A stretch of DNA of 64,000 nucleotides from Paragorgia papillata (lineage: Eukaryota > Cnidaria > Anthozoa > Scleralcyonacea > Coralliidae): positions 2,007,501 through 2,071,500 of the forward strand of contig JAWNZC010000216.1 in assembly GCA_035771165.1 (NCBI GenBank). The letters are read 5' to 3'. Both the position numbers and the translations under genes were made by a program. The notes under the pieces are model-generated. The model was not told the origin of the DNA. It saw only the letters and a program-made list of their open reading frames with translations, and ran no database searches. Position 1 is the stretch's first letter; each line of letters opens with the position of its first letter. Shown here piece after piece: positions 41,267 to 52,800 of the stretch.

Positions 41267-44200
41267 GTCAGTACTAACACTTATTTCGTCTCTTTTGTCG
41301 TTCTTGTGTTTTAGAAGTTTTTATTTTCTTTTTCCGGCATTTTAGCGGAACGTCTGAATGAATTTGTATCCCATTTTGAGCCGCTCACCTACGACAGAAG
41401 CAACCTTGAACAAACTCACCGAAGAGTTCGTCGATCGTTGGACAAAGACGCCAGCCTTCATTTAGATTTCAAAGCCTATGGAAGGTAGGATACTTTCCTT
41501 CTTAAAACCTAAGTAATCGTGTAAAAAACTAAGCAATAAAAACCTAAAGCGATCAATATGATTTTGTTTACACAATAAGAATTTGTCGGGCTTCATTCAA
41601 TCAATCCCCAAAGCGATTTGAGTCCATTTAAATTTTTTTCTTGGAAAGGGCCTGAAACATCTAAAGCTATGCTGTTATTAACCTACTAAACTAGGCTTAG
41701 TAGGTTAAATCTAAATGGTTTTGGTTAGCTTTTTTTTGGCTTGTTTGTTCAACACCGCAAAAATAATTGAAACGGGCAATATAAATATACAAGGGTTGCC
41801 AAGTAGCATGGAAGTAGCCGAATAATAAGTGCTTAATTATTCGCTTTTAAAAGACACTTAACTAAAACACACAATGCTAAAACCAGCTGTTATAAGACTA
41901 CATGTATTTGTAGTAGACATTAGTTCTTTAATATACCAGGAAACGGGGTTTTTATCTCAATATTTGAAGGACGCAAAAATTTTTACTTCGTGAATTGTTT
42001 TTTAAATGGCTTCCGCTGTGACGTAATGTCAGGTGATGAAAAAATTTGCGAAATTATTTACCCCAATTCCTTTAAATTTTTCAATTTGATCCAAATAACG
42101 AAGCTGTTTTGAAAGATTTTTGTAAAATAGGGAAATATTATGATATAATATTTATTGAAGTAGTATATTGCAGTACTGTAGTTTAGTCAATACAACTTGT
42201 CCATTGGTCAAATTTTGATTGGATATCACTCATCCACAGACTGTTCGAAAAAGCATGTCAGACTTTGTGTTTTGTGTTTGACACTGGTATGTTTGTTAAC
42301 ACTTTGAAGCCTGATGACGAGTCTTTAGTGTTTTATTCTGGCTAATACCAGATGATTTTATTCAGCACAGGGAGAGGTCCAGGCCTCAATGTGTTAAAAC
42401 CTATCTCTTTAACACTTTGAAGCCTGATGACGAGTCTTTAGTGTTTTATTCTGGCTAACACCAGACTATTTTATTCAGCACAGGGAGAGGTCCAGGCCTC
42501 AAAGGGTTAAAACCTATCTCTTTAACACTTTGAAGTCTGATGACGAGTCTTTAAGGCTTATTCTGGCTAACACCAGATGATTTTATTCAGCACAGGGAGA
42601 GGTCCAGGCCTCAAAATGTTAAACTGTAGCTGATATTGAAATGCAAAACTTAAGAGCCTCCTCAAGAACCTTGATGTAATTGATTTGAATAATGCCATTG
42701 TCCATGCTATGTCAATATTTTCTTTGGGTTTAAGGATTTTTTTACACTTTACAAGCTAGTAATGGGAACAGTTTTTTAATGTTTATAAATACATGATCTT
42801 TTGGGGTTTTTAACATGTTTAACCTAGGGTTTTCTTGTGATAAAGTTGCCATCTGGCGTAACGTAATAATACTGTAGTTGTTTAGTATTGGTGTTTGTGC
42901 TACAGAATAACATGTTTAACACAGATGGCAATGAGTTATAAACAAGTGATTAACCCATTCCTGCCTGAGCTGGTCAAAAATGGTCCCTTTATTGTTTTAC
43001 TCTGTCTAACACCAGATGATTTTACTCATTAAAGAGAGAACCCTCAGACATCCTAGGTCAGTCAGTCAGCCAGTCGGTTGGTCAGTCGGTCGGTTGGTCG
43101 GTCGGTCGGTCGGTCGGTCAGTCAGTCAGTCAGTCAGTCAGTGTCAGTCAGTCAGTCAGTTGGTTGGTCAGTCAGTTGGTCGGTCGGTCAGTCAGTTGGT
43201 CAGTCAGTCAGCCAGCCAGCCAGTCAGTCAGCCAGCCAGCCAGCCAGTCGGTCAGGCGGTCATGCAGCCAGTCGGTCAGTCAGTAAGTCGGTCAGTCAGT
43301 CAGTCAGTCAGTCAGTCAGTCAGTCAGCCAGCCAGTCAGTCAGTCAGTCAGTCAGTCAGTCAGTCAGTCAGTCAGTCAGTCAGTCAGTCAGTCAGTCAGT
43401 CAGTCAGTCAGTCAGTCAGTCAGTCAGTCAGTCAGTCAGTCAGTCAGTCAGTCAGTCAGTCAGTCAGTCAGCCAGTCAGTCAGTCAGCCAATCAGTCAGT
43501 TCTAAAGAAAGGGATATGTGTTTGTTGTAGGTCATTTAACTTAAGACTAAAAAGGGATACAACCATATTTGCTCCAAACTTCGAAGTTGAAAGTGAGTTT
43601 GATCCAGCAAAAGTTTACAAAGGACATGTTGATGGTATGTATATTGTATATACAATGACAAATGAAAAATGTGAGCTTGAAAACTAACTATCACATGAAA
43701 CTATGTGAGCTTGGGGAATGACTACGAAACTTCTGTTACATATAGATATAATATATAATTTTCCTTCTAAAATTCATTAATAATTCATGAGGAAAACACA
43801 AAGAAAAATCATGAGCGTATCGGATCTATATATGTGATATAGACTCGCTCTAAGTTTCTCGCTGGTTTTTAACGGCTGAGATAAGCTTAATTTTCAAAAT
43901 TACTACGCCAATGAACGTATGAAGTGATTCTTTTTAGAAGTCATTTAAAAACCTTGCAGTACGGGCTTTATCGGCTCTAAAACACTCGGCTATCGCCTCG
44001 TGTTTTATATCCGATAAAGCCCTCCTGCGCGGTTTATAAATAGTACATATAACTTACAATTATATGTACATAACTTTGTGTCATAGTTTATCTAATTTAC
44101 ATATCAAACAAATCTATTAAATAACTTGAGAACGAAGTGAAAAACTGTTTAAGTCATTCTTTATCATTTTCAAGAGTAATCTTAAAGATTTCTAAATTAA

Positions 44201-47200
44201 ATTTCTATTGTTTTAGGCCATCCTAATTCTATGGTGCATGGGTTTGTTCACGATGGTATATTTGAGGGCAAAATAAGGTTATCCGATGAACTACATGATG
44301 AATATCATGTTGAACCAAGCTCTGATCATTTTGATACACAAAGAGCTAAGGACTTTCATTCTGTTATGTACAAAGCTTCAGATCTTCATTATCCTTACGC
44401 TTACGGCAAAGATCTCGACTTGAGCGAAGAGACCAAAAAATGGATGGACGAAGCACGACGATTGCCAGACGAACATTTTTCTAATTCTGTGAAAGTAAAA
44501 AGAAATGTTCCTCATCGGTACAAACGGCAGACTAAAGAAGAAAAAGTGATTTGCCAAATTCACTTAAGAGTGAGTTTTACTTTGCAGTACTTGGGTGTGT
44601 GATGTGGTGTGATCTGAGGTAGTGTGGTGTGATCTGAAGTAGTGTGGTGTGATCCTAGGTAGTGTGGTGTGATCTGAAGTAATGTGTTGTGATCTGAAGT
44701 AGTGTGGTGTGATCTGAAGTAATGTGGTGTGATCTGAAGTAATGTTGGTGTGATCTGAAGTAATGTGGTGTGATCTGAAGTAGTGTGGTGTGATCTGAAG
44801 TAATGTGGTGTGATCTGAAGTAATGTGGTGTGATCTGAGGTAATGTGGTGCGATCTGAAGTAATGTGATGTGATCTGAAGTAATTTTGTTTCTCTCTTGT
44901 GTAAGGCTGATCATTTATTTACAAAGCATAGAGCTCGTGGCAATAAGGAAAGAGCTCTGTTGCTTATGACAAAACATGTACAGGCTGTTCATGACATCTA
45001 CAGGAATACTGTGTTTAAAATTAATGATGAAGATGAGGCAGGTAAATACCTGGAGGGAACTGGATCAGAGATATCTGATTGCTAAGATACTGTAGATGGA
45101 AAGAAAGAAAAGGAAGGAGGGAAGGAAGGAAGGAAGGAGGGAGGGAGGGAGGGGGAGTATTAGGGAGGGAGGGAAGGAAGGAAGGAAAGAAGGAAGGAAG
45201 GAAGGAAGGAAGGAAGGAAGGAAGGAAGGAAGGAAGGAAGGAAGGAAGGAAGGAAGGAAGGAAGGAAAGGAAGGAAGGAAGGAAGGAAGGAAGGAAGGAA
45301 GGAAGGGAGGGAGGGAGGGAGGGAGGGAGGGAGGGAGGGAGGGAGGGAGGGAGGGAGGGAGGGAGGGAGGGGAGGGAGGGAGGGAGGGAGGGAGGGAGGG
45401 AGGGAGGGAGGGAGGGAGGGAGGGAGGGAGGGAGGGAGAGAAGGAAGGAAGGAAGGAAGGAAGGAAGGAAGGAAGGAAGGAAGGAAGGAAGGAAGGAAGG
45501 GAGGAAGGAGGGAGGGAGGGAGGAGGAGGAGGAGGAGGGAGGGAGGGAAGGAACAAAGGAAGGAGGGAAGGAGGGAATCAAGCAAGCAAGCAAAAAGGGA
45601 AGACACTGACAACGTGTAGCATAAAAGCGAAACATTTACAGCACATGTAAACATCATTTCTGTATCATAGGTTTTGGATTTGCTATCAAAAGAATGAGAG
45701 CAAACGACTCAAGTGATGCAGCTCAATCTAATAATTTATACGGCCAAGACTTCATTGGAGTTGAAAAATTCTTGGATATTGTTTCTTTGGAGAAAACTTC
45801 AACTGAGCAGAGTGCTCGATTCTGTTTATCTCATGTGTTTACTTATCGTGACTTTGAAGATGGTGTTCTTGGTTTAGCTTGGGTTGGAGAACCAGGTACA
45901 ACTATTATTTTGAAATGCAAAACTAATTACTTCACTTCAACTCACTTCACCTCACTTCACTTCACCTCGCTTCACTTCACTTCACTTTACTTCACTTCGC
46001 TTTGCTTCACTTCACTTCACTTCACTTCACTTCACTTCACTTCACTTCACTTCGCTTCGCTTCGCTTCACTTCACTTCACTTCACTCCACTTCGCTTCAC
46101 TCCACTCCACTTCACCTCACCTCACTCCACTTCGCTTCACTTCACTTCACTTCACTTCACTTCACTTCACTTCGCTTCGCTTCGCTTCACTTCGCTTCGC
46201 TTCACTTCACTTCACTTCGCTTGGCTTCACTTCACTTCGCTTCACTTCGCTTCACTTCGCTCCGCTCCACTTCGCTTCACTTCACTTCACCTCACTTCAC
46301 TTCACTTCACTTCGCTTCACTTCACTTCACTTCACTTCACTCCACTCCACTTCACTTCACCTCACTCCACTTCACTTCACTTCGCTTCACTTCGCTTCGC
46401 TTCACTTCACCTCGCTTCACTCCACTTCACTTCACTTCACTTCACTTCACTTCACTTCGCTTCACTTCACTTCACTTCACTTCACCTTGCTTCGCCTCAC
46501 TTCACTTCAAGTTCAACTCACTTCACTTCACTTCACTTCACTTCTTTTTGCTGCCTAGGATGTCTGAGGGTTCTCTCTTTGATGAGTAAAATCATCTGGT
46601 GTTAGACAAAGTAAAACAATAAAGGGACCATTTTTGACCAGCTCAGGCAGGAATTGGTTAATCACTTGTTAACTCATTGCTGCCTAGGATGTCTGAGGGT
46701 TCTCTCTTTGATGAGTAAAATCATCTGGTGTTAGACAGAGTAAAACAATAAAGGGACCATTTTTGACCAGCTCATGGGATGTCTGAGGGTTCTCTCTTTG
46801 ATGAGTAAAATCATCTGGTGTTAAACAGAGTGGAACAATAAAGGAACTGTTTTGGCCAGCTCAATGCTTCATTTGCAATCAAGCGTTATATATAGATCTC
46901 GTAAGTTCATCTGGTTAAGAACTATCCTGGATGCTAACGCTCTAGTTAATTATTGTAATTGTTTTATTTTCAATCTGCCAGCGGGCAAAGCAGCTGGAGG
47001 TATTTGTGAAATAGCAAGACAGTACAGTGATGGTCGTAAAAAGACGTTAAATACTGGCGTCGTTACGTTTATCAACTACAATAAAGAAGTGCCGTCCAGA
47101 GTGTCTGAAGTTACCTTTGCTCATGAATTGGGACACAATTTTGGTTCTCAGGTTAGCCACTAGTTGAATATAAAGTTAACGTTACATTTAGAGTGAGAGT

Positions 47201-49787
47201 TAGAGTTAGAGTTAGAGTTAGTTTTAGAGTTAGTTAGAGTTAGAGTTAGTTAGAGTTAGAGTTAGTTTTAGAGTTAGTTAGAGTTAGAGTTAGAGTTAGA
47301 GTTAGAGTTAGAGTTAGAGTTAGAATTAGAGTTAGTTAGAGTTAGAGTTAGTTTTAGAGTTAGTTAGAGTTAGAGTTAGAGTTAGAGTTAGAGTTAGAGT
47401 TAGAGTTAGTTAGAGTTAGTTAGAGTTAGAGTTAGAGTTAGAGTTAGAGTTAGAGTTAGAGTTAGAGTTAGAGTTAGAGTTAGAGTTAGAGTTAGAGTTA
47501 GAGTTAGAGTTAGAGTTAGTTAGAGTTAGAGTTAGAGTTAGAGTTAGAGTTAGAGTTAGAGTTAGTTAGAGTTAGAGTTAGAGTTAGAGTTAGAGTTAGA
47601 GTTAGAGTTAGAGTTAGAGTTAGAGTTAGAGTTAGAGTTAGAGTTAGTTAGAGTTAGAGTTAGAGTTAGTTAGAGTTAGAGTTAGAGTTAGAGTTAGAGT
47701 TAGAGTTAGAGTTAGAGTTAGAGTTAGAGTTAGAGTCAGAGTTAGAGTTAGAGTTAGAGTTAGAGTTAGAGTTAGAGTTAGAGTTAGAGTTAGAGTTAGA
47801 GTTAGAGTTAGTTTTAGAGTTAGAGTTAGAGTTAGAGTTAGAGTTAGAGTTAGAGTTAGAGTTAGAGTTAGAGTTAGAGTTAGAGTTAGAGTTAGAGTTA
47901 GAGTTAGTTAGTTTTAGAGTTAGAGTTAGAGTTAGAGTTAGAGTTAGAGTTAGAGTTAGAGTTAGAGTTAGAGTTAGAGTTAGAGTTAGTTAGAGTTAGA
48001 GTTAGAGTTAGAGTTAGAGTTAGAGTTAGAGTTAGAGTTAGAGTTAGAGTTAGAGTTAGAGTTAGAGTTAGAGTTAGTTAGAGTTAGAGTTAGAGTTAGT
48101 TAGAGTTAGAGTTAGAGTTAGAGTTAGAGTTAGAGTTAGAGTTAGAATTAGAGTTAGAGTTAGAGTTAGAGTTAGAGTTAGAGTTAGAGTTAGAGTTAGA
48201 GTTAGAGTTAGAGTTAGAGTTAGAGTTAGAGTTAGAGTTAGAGTTAGAGTTAGAGTTAGAGTTAGAGTTAGAGTTAGAGTTAGAGTTAGAGTTAGTTTTA
48301 GAGTTAGAGTTAGAGTTAGAGTTAGAGTTAGAGTTAGAGTTAGAGTTAGAGTTAGTTTTAGAGTTAGAGTTAGGGTTAGAGTTAGAGTTAGAGTTAGATT
48401 TAGAGTTAGAGTTAGAGTTAGAGTTAGAGTTAGAGTTAGAGTTAGAGTTAGAGTTAGAGTTAGAGTTAGAGTTAGAGTTAGAGTTAGAGTTAGTTAGAGT
48501 TAGTTAGAGTTAGAGTTAGAGTTAGTTAGAGTTAGAGTTAGAGTTAGAGTTAGAGTTAGAGTTAGAGTTAGAGTTAGAGTTAGTTAGAGTTAGTTAGAGT
48601 TAGAGTTAGAGTTAGAGTTAGAGTTAGAGTTAGTTAGAGTTAGAGTTAGTTTTAGAGTTAGTTAGAGTTAGAGTTAGAGTTAGAGTTAGAGTTAGAGTTA
48701 GAGTTAGTTAGAGTTAGTTAGAGTTAGTTAGAGTTAGTTAGAGTTAGAGTTAGTTTTAGAGTTAGTTAGAGTTAGAGTTAGAGTTAGTTAGAGTTAGTTA
48801 GAGTTAGAGTTAGAGTTAGTTAGAGTTAGAGTTAGTTTTAGAGTTAGTTAGAGTTAGAGTTAGAGTTAGAGTTAGAGTTAGTTAGAGTTAGAGTTAGAGT
48901 TAGAGTTAGTTAGAGTTAGTTAGAGTTAGAGTTAGAGTTAGTTTTAGAGTTAGTTAGAGTTAGAGTTAGAGTTAGAGAGTTAGAGAGTTAGAGAGTTAGA
49001 GAGTTAGATAGTTAGAGTTAGAGAGTTAGAGAGTTAGAGTTAGAGAGTTAGAGAGTTAGAGAGTTAGAGAGTTAAAATTTGTTGAAATGATGTTTTGTCT
49101 TTGCAGCACGATTCTGGTAATTGTGGTGAAAATTCTAATGGCAACTTCATTATGTTTCCCAAAGCCACATCTGGAAACGATCCTAATAACAGAAAATTTT
49201 CAGATTGTAGTAGACGTTATATAGCACCTGTGATAGAGACTAAAAGAGATGAATGCTTTCAGAGTAAGCGTTGTGCTGTGCTGTGCTGTGTTGTGTTGTG
49301 TTGTGTTGTGTTGTGTTGTGTTGTGTTGTGTTGTGTTGTGTTGTGTTGTGTTGTGTTGTGTTGTGTTGTGTTGTGCTGTGTTGTGTTGTGTTGTGCTGTT
49401 TGTCTTGTCTTGTCTTGTCTTGTCTTGTCTTGTCTTGTCTTGTCTTGTCTTGTCTTGTCTTGTCTTGTCTTGTCTTGTCTTGTCTTGTCTTGTCTTGTCT
49501 TGTCTTGTCTTGTCTTGTCTTGTCTTGTCTTGTCTTGTCTTGTCTTGTCTTGTCTTGTCTTGTCTTGTTTTATCAACTTGTTTTTTTATTTGTTTTGTTT
49601 TCTGTGTATTATTTAGCCACAAATGCGTCAATATGCGGCAACCAAGTGGTCGAAGATGGTGAAGAATGTGATTGTGGTTTCAAAAATGATTGTACAGACA
49701 AATGTTGTAACCATGCTGAGTCAAGCCTGGGATGTAAACGTCCTGTTGGTGTGCAGTGCAGGTGGCTGACGAAACTCTATATACCTC

Positions 49788-49885
<98 letters not shown>

Positions 49886-52800
49886 GTCTGTTTACCTATG
49901 TATAAAAGTAGAGTGCTGTGTAGGCAGTGTCTTGATTAGAGCAAAGTGAAAAGGTGAAGTGAAGCGAAGTGAGGTGAAGTGAAGTGAAGCGAAGTGAAGC
50001 GAAGCGAAGTGAAGTGAGGTGAAGTGAAGTGAAGTGAAGTGAAGTGAAGTGAAGTGAAGTGAAGTGAAGTGAAGTGAAGTGAAGTGAAGTGAAGTGAAGT
50101 GAAGTGAAGTGAAGTGAAGTGGGGTGGGGTGGGGTGGGGTGAGGCGAGGCGAGGCGAGGCGAGGCGAGGCGAGGTGAGGTGAGGTGGAGTGAGGTGAGGT
50201 GAGGTGAAGTGAGGTGAGGTGAGGTGAGGTGAGGTGAAGTGAGGTGAGGTGAGGTGAAGTGAGATTACTTTGATGTTTAATTTTGTCGTTATTCTTGTAT
50301 TTAGTCCCAGTGAAGGTCTTTGCTGTGACAAGAACACATGCCAATACGCAAACACTAATACATCTTGCAATCAAGGAGAATGCATAAACACGACTTATTG
50401 CAAATATCCTTTTTGAAAGTTTTGTATTTAGCTAGCGAGGTGACGTAGGACAAGATGGAGCTATTTAGAATTAGGTTGAGTAGGATAAGATAGAGTGAAA
50501 CAGGAAACGAATGAGGTTGGAACGGGGATGGTAAAGGATGGAATCTTAAAGGATTAGATGGAATGGTAAAGGATGGAATAGGATGGTAAGGAGTGGTATG
50601 GGATTTGATGGAATGTTAACGAATGGAATGGGATGGAATGTCATAGCAAGGGATAGAATGGGATAGTAAGGGCTGGAATGGGATAGTAAGAGATGGAATG
50701 GGATAGTAAATGATGGAATGGGATGGTAAGGGATGGAATGGTATAGGGTGAGATGGTAGTGGATAGAATGGGATAGTAAGGGATATGGTGAGATGGTAAG
50801 GGATGGAATGGGATGTTGGTAAGGGATAGCATGGGATAGTAAGGGATGGAATTTGATAGTAAGGGATAGAATGGGATAGTAAGGGATGGAATGGGATAGT
50901 AAGGAATGGAATGGGATAGTAAGGGATGGAATGGGATAGTAAGGGATGGAATGGGATGGTAAGGGATGGAATGGGATATTATGGGATGGGGTGAGATGGT
51001 AAGGGATGGAATGAGATGGGAAGGGATGGGAAGGCATGGAATGGGATAGTAAGGGATATAATGGGATAGTAAGGGATGCAATGGGATAGTAAGGGATGTA
51101 ATGGGATGGAATGGGATAGTATGGGATGGGGTGAGATGGTAAGGGATAGAATGTTATGGTAAGGGATATGATGAGATGGTAAGGGATGGAATGGCATGGT
51201 AAGAGATGGAATGGGATAGTAAGGGATAGGATAAGATGGTAAGGGATGGAATGGGATGGTAAGGGATATGGTTGGATGGTAAGGGATGGAATAGTAAGGG
51301 ATATGGTAAGATGGTAAGTGATTGAATGGGTTGGTAATGGATGGAATGGGGTGGTAAGGGATGGAATGGGATGGTAAGGGATAGGGTGAGATGGTAAGGG
51401 ATGGAGTGGGATGGTAAGGGATAGAGTGAGATGGTAAAGGATGTGTGATAAGGGATGGCATAGTAAAGAATAGGATGGGATAGTAATGGATGGCAGGGGA
51501 TAGTAAGGGAAGTGATGGGATAATTAAGGCTAGGGTGCGGTATTTTTAGTGAGAAATTAGCGCTCTTATTCTAATAAGATGACGTGATGATTCTTAACAA
51601 CAGTGTAATGGGAGCAGTGTAAAATGTCCTGATCCTGTGGAGAAGCCAAGTGAGACAACAGATTGTAATGATGATCGTAGTGTTTGTCTCGATGGCGTAA
51701 GTATGCTACACACTTTTTAGTTGAACCATAGTCAATCGAGATATAGTCTGGAAACTCAGCTGAAGTCTTTGGTCTATCTTTTTGTTCGCCTTTATGCATT
51801 TTTGTGCACGGTCACTGAACACATTGTATTTTAGTATAATGAACGAATTGTCCAATAACAGCGTTTCAGTGCTATCACTCAACCGTGCTATTTAAATATT
51901 AATAAACCTAAAACAAAGGATGTGCACGGTGTAAGGTACGGTTCAACATAAAATCCCAGCTCATTATAGACGCTTTGAAGTTTGCCGAGTTTCCAGACCA
52001 TATCTCGATTGACTATGGTTGAACTATGAAGAAGAAAAGTTTTGCCATGTCGCGTAAACACGCGTGCAAAACTGCTTTCTACTCATCAACAATCGAAATA
52101 TAGTACTTAGATATACTGCCGAAACAGAGAACGTAGGAGTCTAACGTTTCGAGCGAAGGCCCTTTCTCTGACGAATTCTGTGGGCTTTTTTCAAAATATA
52201 GGGTGACATTGAGAAAATGATTATCATTATTTTTTGAAATGAATCTTGAAATTTCTATGTCTAGGAATGCAAGGGTTCGCGTTGTCTGAAATTCAAGAAA
52301 CAGGAGTGCCAATGCGTGGAGGATAAGTACCAGTGTTCGTTGTGTTGCCATGGTGACGACAAAGTGTGTTTACCGTACAATACATCAGGAATGTCAATGT
52401 TAAAACCATTAGAGCTATTGGCCGGGGCACCGTGTAATGACTATGAAGGTTATTGCGACACACTTGGCAAGTGCAGAGGAGTTGATTCTGAGGGACCCCT
52501 AGAGAGGATCAAGAATTTACTGTTTGGCGGAGATGCTATTAATAATTTAGTGGACTGGGTCAAAACTTACTGGTGGGCTGCGATACTTATTGGAATTGGA
52601 CTTATATTGCTAATGGCTGGTGAGTGATGACTATAGAGATGATAGTAAGACTTCACTCTCCTCTCCTCTCCTCTCCTCTGCTCTACTCTGCGCTACTCTA
52701 CTCTGCTCTACTCTACTCTACTCCACTCCACTCCGCTCTACTCTTCTCCACTCCGCTCTACTCTACTTTACTCCTCTCCTCTCCTCTCCTCTCCTCTCCT

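Noticed and set aside
43016..43687. Ser-Val-Gln-rich frame apparently fused to ADAM10 exon 3
   Set aside because: CAGT satellite of intron 2 read in the exon's neighbourhood. The exon begins after TTGTAG at 43530 and its true frame joins exon 2.
44564..44914. Minus-strand 116-codon frame ([17 protein letters not shown])
   Set aside because: 20-bp tandem repeat in ADAM10 intron 4.
45021..45657. Leu/Pro/Ser and Arg/Lys/Glu/Gly frames
   Set aside because: GGAA/GGGA satellite in ADAM10 intron 5; no independent support.
49200..49939. Cys/Val/Leu-rich frames across ADAM10 exons 8-9
   Set aside because: GTTGT and CTTGT satellites of intron 8 in read-through frames.
50400..50415. Exon 10 of ADAM10 running on to the TGA after CAAATATCCTTTTTGA
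   Set aside because: That would truncate the protein in the disintegrin domain although intact exons 11-13 follow in phase. The ATATCCTTT signal offers a better explanation.
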